Assembly (NCBI RefSeq): GCF_002946835.1 | Contig: NZ_CP026652.1 | Location: 7,006,001-7,070,000, forward strand | Origin: Streptomyces dengpaensis | Lineage (GTDB): Bacteria; Actinomycetota; Actinomycetes; Streptomycetales; Streptomycetaceae | Reading direction: 5' to 3' | DNA: 64,000 nucleotides | Shown here: positions 8,316-16,796 of the stretch, in pieces | Position numbering within the stretch: position 1 is the stretch's first letter | Layout of the letters: every line of letters begins with the position of its first letter | Notes under the pieces: model-generated | Told to the model about the DNA's origin: nothing | Seen by the model: the letters and a program-made list of their open reading frames with translations, nothing else | Databases searched by the model: none | Translations under genes and position numbers: made by a program

Positions 8316-9292
8316 AACAGGCGGTACAGCAGGATCTCCAGCGTGATCAGCACCAGCACCAGCACCGGATACGACCACAGCCAGTGCAACTCAGGCATGT
8401 GGTCGAAGTTCATCCCGTAGATCCCCGCGATCATCGTGGGGATCGCGGCCATCGCCGCCCACGCGGAGATCTTCCGCATGTCGTCGTTCTGGCGCACGCT
8501 CATCTGCGCCAGATGCGCCGAGAGGATGTCGGAGACCAGCCGGTCCAGGCCCTCCACCGTCTCGTTCACACGGGTGAGGTGGTCGCTCACGTCCCGGAAG
8601 AAGGGCTGCGCCTTCTCGTGGACGAAGGGCACCCGGACGCCGAAGAGACCGCCGCCCGCGAGCCGGGTGAGCGGCTGCGCCAGCGGACCGGTGGCTCTGC
8701 GGAACTCCAGGATCTGCCGCTTGAAGTTGTAGACGCGCGACGCCGCGTACCGCGAGCCCCCGCCGACCGGCGAGAACACCTCCGACTCCAGTTCCTCCAG
8801 GTCGGTCGCCAGTTCAGCCGCCACGTCCACGTAGTGGTCGACCACAGCGTCGGCGATCGCGTACAGCACCGCCGTGGGACCGTGCCGCAGCATCTCGGGT
8901 TCCGCCTCCAGCCGGTGCCGCACGGCCGCGAGGGGCGACTCCTCGCCGTGCCGCACGGTCACCACGAACGAGTCGCCGATGAAGGTCATGATCTCGCCGG
9001 AGGAGACGACGTCGGCCTGCGCGTCGTACCCCACGGGCTTGAGCACCATGAACAGCGAGTCGTCGTACACCTCCAGCTTGGGCCGCTGATGCGCGTTCAG
9101 GGCGTCCTCGACGGCCAGCGGGTGCAGCGCGAACTCCTCCGTGACCTGCTCGAACTCCTTCTCCGTGGGCTCGTACAGCCCGATCCAGACGAATGCGTCA
9201 CCTCGGCTGCGGCACTGCGCCAGGGCGTCGGAGAAGTCCTCGGGACCCTCCGTCCGCAGCCTTTCACGGTAGATGGCGCAGTCGACGATCAC
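8294..9292 (-). CDS. corA: CorA-type Mg2+/Co2+ channel
   Basis: A 332-residue divalent-cation channel of the inner membrane. A long cytoplasmic N-terminal domain (to about residue 265) precedes two C-terminal membrane helices; the signature GMN follows the first (MIAGIYGMNFDHMPE), and the protein ends RLFKRRGWL. CorA forms a pentamer gated by Mg2+. The GTG start at 9292 gives the usual N-terminus VIVDCAIYRERL and has GGGAGAA 10 nt upstream; the frame can be extended to 9328. The end of the gene is part of a 26-bp tandem array. Confidence 0.93.
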   Translation of the reverse strand: MIVDCAIYRERLRTEGPEDFSDALAQCRSRGDAFVWIGLYEPTEKEFEQVTEEFALHPLAVEDALNAHQRPKLEVYDDSLFMVLKPVGYDAQADVVSSGEIMTFIGDSFVVTVRHGEESPLAAVRHRLEAEPEMLRHGPTAVLYAIADAVVDHYVDVAAELATDLEELESEVFSPVGGGSRYAASRVYNFKRQILEFRRATGPLAQPLTRLAGGGLFGVRVPFVHEKAQPFFRDVSDHLTRVNETVEGLDRLVSDILSAHLAQMSVRQNDDMRKISAWAAMAAIPTMIAGIYGMNFDHMPELHWLWSYPVLVLVLITLEILLYRLFKRRGWL

Positions 9293-9341
9293 GGAGGGTA
9301 TTCTCCCGCCGCCCGCCCAGGGACGCACTCCGGTGTACGCC

Positions 9342-9347
9342 TACCCT
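9342..9347 (+). promoter_or_regulatory. Possible -10 element for leaderless phosphatase mRNA
   Basis: TACCCT lies 7 nt before the ATG at 9355 with no ribosome site between them. Confidence 0.4.
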
Positions 9348-9354
9348 GGGCGGC

Positions 9355-10041
9355 ATGCCCACCCTGATCCTCGTCCGGCACGGACGCTCCACCGCCAACA
9401 CCGCGGGACTGCTCGCCGGCTGGACGCCCGGCGTCGCCCTCGACGAGCGCGGCGCCCAGCAGGCCGCGGCCCTGCCCGGGCGGCTCGCCGGCCTGCCGAT
9501 CGCCGAAATCGTCACGAGCCCGCTGCAACGCTGCCGGGAGACCGTTCAGCCGCTGCTCGACGCCCGGCCCGAGCTGCGGGCGCACATCGACGAGCGCATC
9601 GGGGAGGCCCACTACGGCGACTGGTCGGGGCGCAAGCTCGCCGAGCTCAAGGACGAGCCGCTGATGGAGGTCGTCCAGGCGCATCCGTCCGCGGCCGCGT
9701 TCCCCGGCGGCGAGTCGATGCGGGCCATGCAGACCCGGGCCGCCGAGGCGGTGCGCGAGTGGAACGCGCGCGTGGAGCGCGATCACGGCGGCGACGCCGT
9801 TTACCTCATGTGCTCCCACGGTGACATCATCAAATCCCTCGTCGCGGACGCACTCGGACTTCACCTCGACCTCTTCCAGAGGATCTCTGTCGAACCGTGT
9901 TCGATCACCGCGATCCGCTACACACGCATCAGGCCGTTTCTCGTGCGCCTCGGGGACACCGGTGATTTCGCGTCCCTGGCGCCGCGCGAGGAGCCCCCGG
10001 GCGGCGACGCCCCGGTCGGGGGCGGTGCGGGCGCCCCGTGA
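9355..10041 (+). CDS. Histidine phosphatase (phosphoglycerate-mutase-like)
   Basis: A 228-residue enzyme of the histidine phosphatase superfamily. LVRHGRSTAN at residues 6-15 holds the phospho-acceptor histidine; TSPLQRCRET, GEAHYGDWSG and the second histidine in MCSHGDIIKS complete the active site. It is the first gene of a run (phosphatase - DUF3090 - SCO1664 type - mshC) that I also know from mycobacteria (Rv2135c, Rv2134c, Rv2133c, Rv2130c). The substrate is unknown. The Pro/Gly-rich last 25 residues are probably disordered. Confidence 0.9.
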   Translation: MPTLILVRHGRSTANTAGLLAGWTPGVALDERGAQQAAALPGRLAGLPIAEIVTSPLQRCRETVQPLLDARPELRAHIDERIGEAHYGDWSGRKLAELKDEPLMEVVQAHPSAAAFPGGESMRAMQTRAAEAVREWNARVERDHGGDAVYLMCSHGDIIKSLVADALGLHLDLFQRISVEPCSITAIRYTRIRPFLVRLGDTGDFASLAPREEPPGGDAPVGGGAGAP

Positions 10042-10080
10042 TCGTCGGCCGCAGTAGGGTGAAGCGGTCGAACCAGCACA

Positions 10081-10135
10081 GTAGTTGTCAGCAGGATTCC
10101 AGCAGCAGTTGTCAGCAGGCTGTCAGCAGCCGATG
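10081..10135 (+). repeat. AGTTGTCAGCAGG direct repeats upstream of the DUF3090 gene
   Basis: GTTGTCAGCAGG occurs at about 10084 and again at about 10109, followed by a third partial copy, CTGTCAGCAG, in the leader of the DUF3090 gene. The repeats could be binding sites or slippage products. Confidence 0.5.
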
Positions 10136-10191
10136 CGGGCCGACACAGTCAGCCGGTCCACATGTCGATTCGGATTCAATGGAGACAGGAC

Positions 10192-10782
10192 GTGTCCCGT
10201 CAGGTGTTCCTCTACGACCCCCCGGACCGCTTCGTGGCCGGTACGGTCGGGTTGCCCGGGCGCCGTACCTTCTTCCTGCAGGCCTCCTCAGGACCCCGGG
10301 TGACCAGCGTGGCCCTGGAGAAGACCCAGGTCGCCGCTCTCGCCGAGCGCATGGACGAACTGCTCGACGAGGTCGTACGGCGTACCGGCGGCAGCGCCCC
10401 CGTCCCGGCCATGGCACCGGCCGAGGTGTCCGACACCGCGCCCCTCGAGTCCCCCGTCGAGGAGGAGTTCCGGGTCGGCACCATGGCGCTGGCCTGGGAC
10501 GGTGAGGAGCAGCGCATGATCGTCGAGGCGCAGGCCCTCGTGGAGCTCGACGCGGACTCCGAGGAGGACCTCGCCGAGGCCGAGGAGAGGCTGCTCCAGG
10601 ACGAGGAGAACGGCCCGCCGATGCTGCGGGTCCGGCTCACCGGCGCGCAGGCCCGGGCCTTCGCCAAGCGCGCACTCGACGTCGTCAACGCGGGCCGGCC
10701 GCCCTGTCCGCTGTGCAGCCTCCCGCTCGACCCGGAAGGACACGTATGTCCGCGCCAGAACGGATACCGCCGCGGAGCGTGA
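10192..10782 (+). CDS. DUF3090 family protein
   Basis: A 196-residue protein with the family opening VSRQVFLYDPPDRFVAGTVG and a C-terminal possible zinc knuckle, CPLCSLPLDPEGHVCPR (about residues 175-191). The function is unknown; the domain always seems to accompany the histidine phosphatase and the SCO1664-type protein in actinobacteria, which suggests one pathway or complex. The GTG at 10192 is chosen over the frame opening at 10162 because GGAG (10181-10184) is correctly spaced and the family sequence begins there. It overlaps the next gene by 37 bp. Confidence 0.88.
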   Translation: MSRQVFLYDPPDRFVAGTVGLPGRRTFFLQASSGPRVTSVALEKTQVAALAERMDELLDEVVRRTGGSAPVPAMAPAEVSDTAPLESPVEEEFRVGTMALAWDGEEQRMIVEAQALVELDADSEEDLAEAEERLLQDEENGPPMLRVRLTGAQARAFAKRALDVVNAGRPPCPLCSLPLDPEGHVCPRQNGYRRGA

Positions 10783-11564
10783 CCACCGCCGAGCTGCTCG
10801 CCAAGGGCGAGCTGAAGGTGCGCGGACGGATCCGTGAGGCCTCGAACGCGGTGCTGTACTGCTCCGTGTCGTACGAGGACCGGGACGCGTTCTGCGTCTA
10901 CAAACCCATAGCCGGGGAGCGGCCCCTGTGGGACTTTCCCGACGGCACGCTGGCGCAGCGCGAGGTCGCGGCGTACGAGGTCTCCGAGGCGACCGGGTGG
11001 GGGCTCGTGCCGACCACCGTGCTGCGTGACGGGCCCTACGGCGAGGGCATGTGCCAGCTGTGGGTCGAGGCCTCGCCCGAGGCCGAGCTGCTCGCCCTCG
11101 TGGACGGTGAGGAGCCCGAGGAGGGCTGGAAGGCGATCGGCTTCGCCGAGGTGGGCGAGGGGAAGACGGCGCTGCTCGTGCACGCCGACGACCCGCGCCT
11201 GCGGCGGCTCGCCGTCCTTGACGCCGTGATCAACAACGCCGACCGCAAGGGCGGGCATCTGCTGCCCGCCGATGAGGGTCGGCTGTACGGCATCGACCAC
11301 GGGGTGACCTTCAGCGCCGAGAACAAGCTGCGCACGCTGCTGTGGGGGTGGGCGGGGGAGCCGCTGACCCCGGAGGCGGTCTCGGTGCTCGCCTCCCTGC
11401 GGGACGGGCTGGCGCCGGGGGCGCCGCTCGCCACTCGGCTGGGCGAACTGATCACCCCGGCTGAGGTGGATGCCACGCGTGCGCGTGTCGAGGCGATGCT
11501 CGCCGCCGGGAAGCATCCGGAGCCGAGTGGGGAGTGGCCTGCGATTCCCTGGCCGCCTGTGTGA
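10746..11564 (+). CDS. SCO1664-family kinase-like protein
   Basis: A 272-residue protein related to phosphatidylinositol 3/4-kinase-like folds. Visible elements are a nucleotide-lysine strand (FCVYKPIAGERPLWDFPDGTL, about residues 46-66), a catalytic-loop-like segment, INNADRKGGHLL (about 160-171), and a metal-binding loop, YGIDHGVTF (about 179-187), analogous to DFG. The substrate is unknown. The ATG at 10746 has GGAAGGA just upstream and lies inside the end of the DUF3090 gene, so the two are translationally coupled. The next gene downstream is mshC, but that gene has its own promoter-like hexamer. Confidence 0.85.
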   Translation: MSAPERIPPRSVTTAELLAKGELKVRGRIREASNAVLYCSVSYEDRDAFCVYKPIAGERPLWDFPDGTLAQREVAAYEVSEATGWGLVPTTVLRDGPYGEGMCQLWVEASPEAELLALVDGEEPEEGWKAIGFAEVGEGKTALLVHADDPRLRRLAVLDAVINNADRKGGHLLPADEGRLYGIDHGVTFSAENKLRTLLWGWAGEPLTPEAVSVLASLRDGLAPGAPLATRLGELITPAEVDATRARVEAMLAAGKHPEPSGEWPAIPWPPV

Positions 11565-11647
11565 GTGCCGCCTGGGGGTGGGGGTTGCCGTCGGGGTGGT
11601 GCGCCTGCCGGCTGCCGCTCGCGTTGGGACGGGTGCCGCCTGGGGGT
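11565..11647 (+). repeat. 15-bp direct repeat after SCO1664-type gene
   Basis: GTGCCGCCTGGGGGT occurs at 11565-11579 and 11633-11647, the first copy beginning directly at the stop codon. The rest of the 229-bp gap to mshC is a less GC-rich stretch with no ORF. Confidence 0.6.
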
Positions 11648-11781
11648 CGCCACGCCGTTAAGGCAGTGGGTGAGGCACGATGGCCCGCGGCTAGGACAGA
11701 TACACAACCGCAGGCATCCCGCAAGAGTGTGTTCCCGGCCACCCGCTCCCGGCCGGTTCGTATACGGAAGTTCCGTCCGGT

Positions 11782-11787
11782 TAGGCT
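11782..11787 (+). promoter_or_regulatory. -10 element of probable leaderless mshC mRNA
   Basis: TAGGCT ends 6 nt before the mshC ATG (11794). There is no ribosome site, so transcription probably begins at or next to the start codon. Confidence 0.5.
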
Positions 11788-11793
11788 CATGAC

Positions 11794-13023
11794 ATGCATG
11801 CCTGGCCCGCTTCTGAGGTCCCCGCCCTGCCTGGTGAGGGCCGCGACCTCCGGATCCACGACACCGCGACCGGTGGGCTCGTACGTCTCGACCCCGGTCC
11901 CGTCGCCCGTATCTACGTCTGCGGCATTACGCCGTACGACGCGACCCATATGGGTCATGCGGCGACCTACAACGCGTTCGACCTCGTTCAGCGCGTGTGG
12001 CTCGACACCAAGCGGCAGGTTCACTACGTCCAGAACGTGACCGACGTCGACGACCCGCTCCTGGAGCGGGCGGAGCGCGACGGCATCGGCTGGGTGGGAC
12101 TCGCCGAGAAGGAGACCGCCCTCTTCCGTGAGGACATGACGGCGCTGCGGATGCTGCCGCCGCAGCACTACATCGGCGCCGTCGAGGCGATACCCGGCAT
12201 CGTGCCCCTCGTCGAACGGCTGCGGGACGTGGGAGCGGCGTACGAGCTCGAAGGCGACGTGTACTTCTCGGTCGAGTCCGACCCGCACTTCGGGCAGGTG
12301 TCCAACCTGGACGCCGCCGCGATGCGCCTGTTGTCCGCCGAGCGCGGTGGCGACCCGGACCGTCCGGGCAAGAAGAACCCGCTCGACCCGATGCTCTGGA
12401 TGGCCGCGAGAGAGGGTGAGCCCCGCTGGGACGGGGGCTCGCTCGGGCGCGGCCGGCCCGGCTGGCACATCGAGTGCGTCGCCATCGCCCTCGACCACCT
12501 GGGCATGGGCTTCGACGTCCAGGGCGGCGGCTCCGACCTCGCCTTCCCGCACCACGAGATGGGCGCCTCCCACGCCCAGGTGCTGACCGGCGAGTTCCCG
12601 ATGGCCAAGGCGTACGTCCACGCCGGCATGGTCGCTCTCGACGGCGAGAAGATGTCGAAGTCCAAGGGCAACCTCGTCTTCGTGTCCGCGCTCCGGCGCG
12701 ACGGGGTCGACCCGGCCGCCATACGGCTCGCGCTGCTCGCCCACCACTACCGGGCCGACTGGGAGTGGACGGACTCCGTCCTCGACGACGCCCTCGCGCG
12801 CCTGGAGAACTGGCGGGCGGCGGTGTCACGGCCCGACGGCCCGTCCGCCGACACGCTCGTCGACGAGATCCGCGAGGCTCTCGCCGACGACCTGGACGCG
12901 CCGGCGGCACTCGCCGCGGTGGACCGCTGGGCCGCGCTCCAGCACGAACAGGGCGGTACGGACGAGGGCGCCCCCGGCGTCGTGTCGCGCGCCGTGGACG
13001 CCCTCCTGGGAGTGGCGCTCTAG
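11794..13023 (+). CDS. mshC: Mycothiol ligase MshC
   Basis: A 409-residue L-cysteine:1D-myo-inosityl 2-amino-2-deoxy-alpha-D-glucopyranoside ligase, the cysteine-adding step of mycothiol synthesis in the cytosol. It is a class I CysRS-like enzyme: HMGH at residues 52-55 replaces HIGH, Cys43 (YVCGITPYD), Cys in GWHIECV and His in FPHHE form the zinc site that binds the cysteine thiol, and KMSKSKG activates ATP. It ends before the anticodon-binding region of true CysRS, which separates MshC from cysS. It is in a conserved actinobacterial neighbourhood. Confidence 0.97.
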   Translation: MHAWPASEVPALPGEGRDLRIHDTATGGLVRLDPGPVARIYVCGITPYDATHMGHAATYNAFDLVQRVWLDTKRQVHYVQNVTDVDDPLLERAERDGIGWVGLAEKETALFREDMTALRMLPPQHYIGAVEAIPGIVPLVERLRDVGAAYELEGDVYFSVESDPHFGQVSNLDAAAMRLLSAERGGDPDRPGKKNPLDPMLWMAAREGEPRWDGGSLGRGRPGWHIECVAIALDHLGMGFDVQGGGSDLAFPHHEMGASHAQVLTGEFPMAKAYVHAGMVALDGEKMSKSKGNLVFVSALRRDGVDPAAIRLALLAHHYRADWEWTDSVLDDALARLENWRAAVSRPDGPSADTLVDEIREALADDLDAPAALAAVDRWAALQHEQGGTDEGAPGVVSRAVDALLGVAL

Positions 13024-13045
13024 CCGCACCCAGGTCGCAACGACC

Positions 13046-13079
13046 GGGCGCCGGACGGGTGTTCACCCGCCCGGCGCCC
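13046..13079. terminator. Terminator between mshC and the Q-rich protein gene
   Basis: A near-perfect stem (GGGCGCCGG-A-CGGGTG with CACCCG-C-CCGGCGCCC) with a 2-nt loop lies between convergent genes, 23 bp after the mshC stop. Confidence 0.75.
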
Positions 13080-13105
13080 TCTGTGCCGGTCCGTCCGGTC
13101 CGCCG

Positions 13106-13663
13106 CTACTGCTTGTTCACGATCACGGCCTGGACGGCGTTGGTGCCGGAGTCGTAGATCCCGATGACCTGCTGCCCGAAGGCGAAGGCCTCCTGGACCG
13201 CGTCATGGGTCACCTGGTTCGGGTTCACCAGGGAGCGCCACGCGTTGTTGACGAACAGGTAGAGGATCGACGGCTGGCCCGGCAGCGGGGTGACGACGTC
13301 CCAGAACTTCATGGCGATGCCGCTCACCAGCGCCTGGCTCTCGACGGCGCTCGGCAGGACCAGCGGCTGGCCCATCTGCGGTTGCTGCTGCCCACCGAGC
13401 TGCTGGAGAAGCTGCTGGAAGGGCTGCTGCTGGCCGATCTGCTGGAGCTGCTGCTGCAGGTGCTGCGGAATCTGCTGCTGCCCGAAGCCCTGCTGCCCCA
13501 AGCCCTGCTGGGCGATGCCCTGTTGCCCGTACGGCTGCTGCATCTGCTGCCCGTACGGCTGCTGCGGCCCGAACTGCTGCGGGGGTGCCGTGCTCGGGCC
13601 CTGCTGGCCCATGTGCTGTCCTTGCTGCTGTCCCAGTTGGCTCATCTGCGGGGTGGTGCTCAT
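13106..13663 (-). CDS. Q-rich low-complexity protein with protease-shared C-terminal module
   Basis: A 185-residue protein. Residues 1 to about 105 are a low-complexity Gln/Gly/Pro tract (QQPYGQQ, GQQGFGQQQ units) of the kind found in prion-like domains. Residues about 128-185 form a compact segment whose core, LYLFVNNAWRSLVNP...AVQEAFAFG, matches the C-terminus of the subtilisin encoded immediately upstream (LRLYVAGAWRNLNHP...AVHSAFAGG). There is no signal peptide. The ATG at 13663 is preferred to 13684 because GGAAGG precedes it. The gene lies 68 bp after the subtilisin gene on the same strand, probably in one operon. Function unknown. Confidence 0.78.
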   Translation of the reverse strand: MSTTPQMSQLGQQQGQHMGQQGPSTAPPQQFGPQQPYGQQMQQPYGQQGIAQQGLGQQGFGQQQIPQHLQQQLQQIGQQQPFQQLLQQLGGQQQPQMGQPLVLPSAVESQALVSGIAMKFWDVVTPLPGQPSILYLFVNNAWRSLVNPNQVTHDAVQEAFAFGQQVIGIYDSGTNAVQAVIVNKQ

Positions 13664-13731
13664 GCGTGTGCCACCTTCCCTCATGGGTTGAGCATTGGTT
13701 GGGCTCTTGGCTGAGCGTTCGCTGGGTTCCG

Positions 13732-15483
13732 TCAGCCCGTGACCACCAGGCCGACGATCTCGTCGTCCGAGAACCAGACACGTACGTCGGGCCGTCCCCC
13801 CGCGAAGGCGGAGTGCACCGCCTGGCGGATCTCGGGGGACGGATGGTTGAGGTTGCGCCAGGCGCCGGCGACGTACAGCCGTAGCCTGGGCGGGAGTTCA
13901 CTCGGGTACGGCAGCAACTCGTCCCAGTACCGCTCCGCCTGCCCCGAGCCGACCGCGTCCGGCAGCAGATGGGTGACCGCCGCCTTGATGTCCGGACGGC
14001 TGCCGATCCGCTGCGAGGCGGGCCGGCCCGGCGCGTCCTGCTGCGGGGAACCCGTGGCCCGCAGCACCGTGCGGGCACGCTCCGGAGACATCGGTTCCTG
14101 TCCCGCGGCCTTGAGCATGCCCTGCAGTGCGGCCAGGGCGCCGACCACCACCGGGGAGGCGGAGGAGGTCCCGGAGAACGTGTCCGTGTACCAGCCGATC
14201 TCCTCGGCGCCGCCCTGCAGATCGCCGGGCCGGTCCCAGAAGCCGCCGGTGGTCGTGACCTCGCGTCCCCAGCCCTGCGCGTCCACGCGGGCCCCGTAGT
14301 TGGAGAACGCGAGCCGCGAGCGGTCCGGGCCGTGGTCGCGGCCGTGCGTGCCGGGCGGCGGTGCGCCCGCGCCGACCAGCACCGCCCCGGAGGACTGGTT
14401 GGACGGATTGAAGGGGTTGCGCCACCACTCGGGGAACTCGGCGGGGCGGCGCTCGTACACCGCGTCGTCGAGCGACTCGGCGCCGTTGCCCGCGGCCGCC
14501 ACGACGAGGATGCCCCTGGCGGTCGCGTACCGGATGGCCGCGAAGTTGTCCGGCCACCACTCGATCGCGATGTAGCCCCGCTGGTCGTCGCGCTGTTCGA
14601 AGTCGAACCGCGGCCCTGGAGCGTGCAGTTCGATCAGAAGGATGTCGCCGGGGCTCAGCCGGTCGGCCGCCGCGTGGATCGCGGCCGCCGTGCCGATGCC
14701 CTGGAAGGACGCGGCCGCGGTCACGGCGTCCGGCACGATGCCGGTGATGCCGAGCTCGCTGCGGTCGCCGCCGATCACCCCGATGACGGCGGTGCCGTGG
14801 TTGCGCCAGGCGAGGTCCGTCAGCGGGGTGCCGACGACGACGCCCGCGAGCTTCGCGGCCAGGTCCTCGTGGCCGAGCTGCCAGGCCCCCTCCACATCGA
14901 TCACCGTCACGCCCTGGCCCGTACCGCCCGGCCGCTGCCAGGCCCAGTACGCGTCGATGCCCTCGGGCGCCGGACGCAGATAGCCCTGACGGCTGGTGAA
15001 GTCGGGGGTGACGGGCGCCCCTTCCTTCACCCTCCGAGTGTCGTCAGCGCTCTCCTCGGTCCGCCCGGCCGACCTCAGCGAGGCGGGAACGGCGCCGGGC
15101 TTCACGTACGCCGTGTCGATCTCCGGCAAGGCGGCGATCCGTGATCGCAGTTCCTGGGCGCGGCTCTCCCCGCCGCGCACCCGGTAGAAGAGCGCGAGGT
15201 CGGGCCCGCTCTCGGTGCCCGCCGCCACCGCGGACTGCTGCAGCCGCTCCTCGCTGCCGAACAGCGGTTCCAGGACGAGCTGTTCATCGCTGAGGAACAT
15301 GTCGAGGGCGGAGACATCGGCGCCCACCGCCGAGCGAACGCCCTCGGCCCGGGCGCGCAGCCGGGCCTCGGGGCGTGCGACGACAATCAGCTCCTGCTCG
15401 GCTCCTCGGTAGGTGAATCCCGCTCCGTCGGGCCCCGGCCCGGACGTTCCCGGGCCCTGCGCCGGCTGTACCTGGTCGGTCAT
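13732..15483 (-). CDS. S8 subtilisin-like protease, no signal peptide
   Basis: A 583-residue serine protease. Residues 1-160 are a leader without a signal peptide. The S8 domain (about 165-510) has Asp196 (VTVIDVEGAW), His229 (WRNHGTAVIG), the oxyanion Asn in VVAAAGNGAE, and Ser440 (FSGTSSASP). After a linker, residues about 530-583 are a module also found at the end of the Q-rich protein encoded downstream. With no export signal it probably acts in the cytoplasm, unless a non-classical route exists. The start at 15483 has AAGGGAG upstream; the frame is open to 15648. The substrate is unknown; the Q-rich partner is an obvious candidate. Confidence 0.9.
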   Translation of the reverse strand: MTDQVQPAQGPGTSGPGPDGAGFTYRGAEQELIVVARPEARLRARAEGVRSAVGADVSALDMFLSDEQLVLEPLFGSEERLQQSAVAAGTESGPDLALFYRVRGGESRAQELRSRIAALPEIDTAYVKPGAVPASLRSAGRTEESADDTRRVKEGAPVTPDFTSRQGYLRPAPEGIDAYWAWQRPGGTGQGVTVIDVEGAWQLGHEDLAAKLAGVVVGTPLTDLAWRNHGTAVIGVIGGDRSELGITGIVPDAVTAAASFQGIGTAAAIHAAADRLSPGDILLIELHAPGPRFDFEQRDDQRGYIAIEWWPDNFAAIRYATARGILVVAAAGNGAESLDDAVYERRPAEFPEWWRNPFNPSNQSSGAVLVGAGAPPPGTHGRDHGPDRSRLAFSNYGARVDAQGWGREVTTTGGFWDRPGDLQGGAEEIGWYTDTFSGTSSASPVVVGALAALQGMLKAAGQEPMSPERARTVLRATGSPQQDAPGRPASQRIGSRPDIKAAVTHLLPDAVGSGQAERYWDELLPYPSELPPRLRLYVAGAWRNLNHPSPEIRQAVHSAFAGGRPDVRVWFSDDEIVGLVVTG

Positions 15484-15738
15484 CGCGAACGGCTCCCTTC
15501 GGTCACTGCGGATGAGCCTCGGGGCACAACCAAGCACTCCCACGGCGACTCGTCCAGACCGCTTTCGCCAACTCGGTTTGAAAACAAGTTGAATGGGGAA
15601 ACCTGTGCAATCCGTCCTGAAACAGATGTCACGCAGCAATCCGGCCAAAGGCTGCGGGGGTACGTGTCATGTGATGGGGTGGCAGCGTCTGTTGACCACC
15701 CGGCCGGCCCCGGGCCGGCCCGCGCGTAAGGACGTTAC

Positions 15739-16674
15739 ATGGACCGTTCCTTCGCACGTCGAAGACTTCTGACGATGACGGCCGCACTGGGCGGAGCGGC
15801 ACTTCTGGGCGGCACGGCCCAGGCGGCCGAACGGCATCGGCCGGACCGGTTCCCGCTCCCCAACGGCTTCCGGCCCGAAGGCATCACCATCGGCCCCACC
15901 CCGTTCGCGTACTTCGGGTCGCTCGCGAACGGCGACATCTACCGCGCGAGCCTGCACACCGGGCGCGGCCGTGTGATCAGCAAGGGCCTCGGGGCCGAAC
16001 ACCCCACCGTGGGCCTGAAGACCGACCGCCACGGCAGGCTCTTCCTCGCCGGCGGCGTGAGCGGCGAGCTGCGGACGGTCGACGCCCGCAGCGGCGAGAT
16101 CGAGAAGGTGTACGCCGTCGGGGGCACCTTCGTGAACGACGTGATCCTCACGCCGGACGCCGCCTGGTTCACCGACTCCTTCCAGGCGCGGCTCTACCGG
16201 CTCGCGCTCGGCACCCGCGGTGAGCCCGGAGCCGTCACGACCGTGCCGCTCACCGGCGACTGGGAGCAGGGCCCCGACTTCACCGCCAACGGCATCGAGC
16301 GCACGCCCGACGGGCGCGCGCTGCTCGTGGTGAACGCGGTCGCGGGCGGCGGCGGACTCATGCGGGTCGACCCGCAGACCGGGGCGGCCACCGCCGTGGA
16401 CCTCGGTCCGTCCAGACTCCCCAACGGGGACGGCCTGTTGCTCCTCGGCCGCACCCTGTACGCCGTTCAGCAGTCACAGAATCTGATCGACGTCTTCCGC
16501 CTGAACGCCTCCGGCACCAAGGGCACGGCGATCGCCCGGATCACCGACCCGCGCTTCCGGATCCCGACGACGGTTGCGGCGTGGGGCGGCCGGCTGTATC
16601 TGCCGAACGCCCGCTTCGACGTCGAGCCGGCGCCGGACACGGAGTACGACGTGGTGGCCGTGGACCAGGTCTGA
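15739..16674 (+). CDS. Secreted SMP-30/gluconolactonase-like beta-propeller protein
   Basis: A 311-residue protein with a twin-arginine-type signal (FARRRLLTMTAALGG, then AQA-AE at about 28-31), so it is likely exported by Tat. The rest is a repeated beta-strand pattern (GEIEKVYAVGGTFVNDVILTP...; DGLLLLGRTLYAVQQSQNLIDVF) of SMP-30/gluconolactonase-like six-bladed propellers. Streptomyces homologues are often labelled superoxide dismutase, for which I see no metal-site support. The substrate is unknown. It diverges from the subtilisin gene, with 255 bp between them. Confidence 0.8.
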   Translation: MDRSFARRRLLTMTAALGGAALLGGTAQAAERHRPDRFPLPNGFRPEGITIGPTPFAYFGSLANGDIYRASLHTGRGRVISKGLGAEHPTVGLKTDRHGRLFLAGGVSGELRTVDARSGEIEKVYAVGGTFVNDVILTPDAAWFTDSFQARLYRLALGTRGEPGAVTTVPLTGDWEQGPDFTANGIERTPDGRALLVVNAVAGGGGLMRVDPQTGAATAVDLGPSRLPNGDGLLLLGRTLYAVQQSQNLIDVFRLNASGTKGTAIARITDPRFRIPTTVAAWGGRLYLPNARFDVEPAPDTEYDVVAVDQV

Positions 16675-16692
16675 CCGGTCCGGGACGACTCA

Positions 16693-16721
16693 GGGGCGGT
16701 GCGCGTCGTGCGCACCGCCCC
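16693..16721. terminator. Terminator between propeller and PAC2 genes
   Basis: A 12-bp perfect stem, GGGGCGGTGCGC with GCGCACCGCCCC, and 5-nt loop, between convergent genes. Confidence 0.75.
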
Positions 16722-16796
16722 TGCTGGTTCAGGCCTCCGGTTCATTCCTTCGGATCGTCCTTCGGATCGTCCTCCGGTTCAGTCCGCCGGTTCGGT

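Noticed and set aside
15739-16674. Superoxide dismutase annotation for the propeller protein
   Set aside because: No Fe/Mn, Ni or Cu/Zn SOD metal-binding motif; the repeat pattern fits SMP-30-like propellers.
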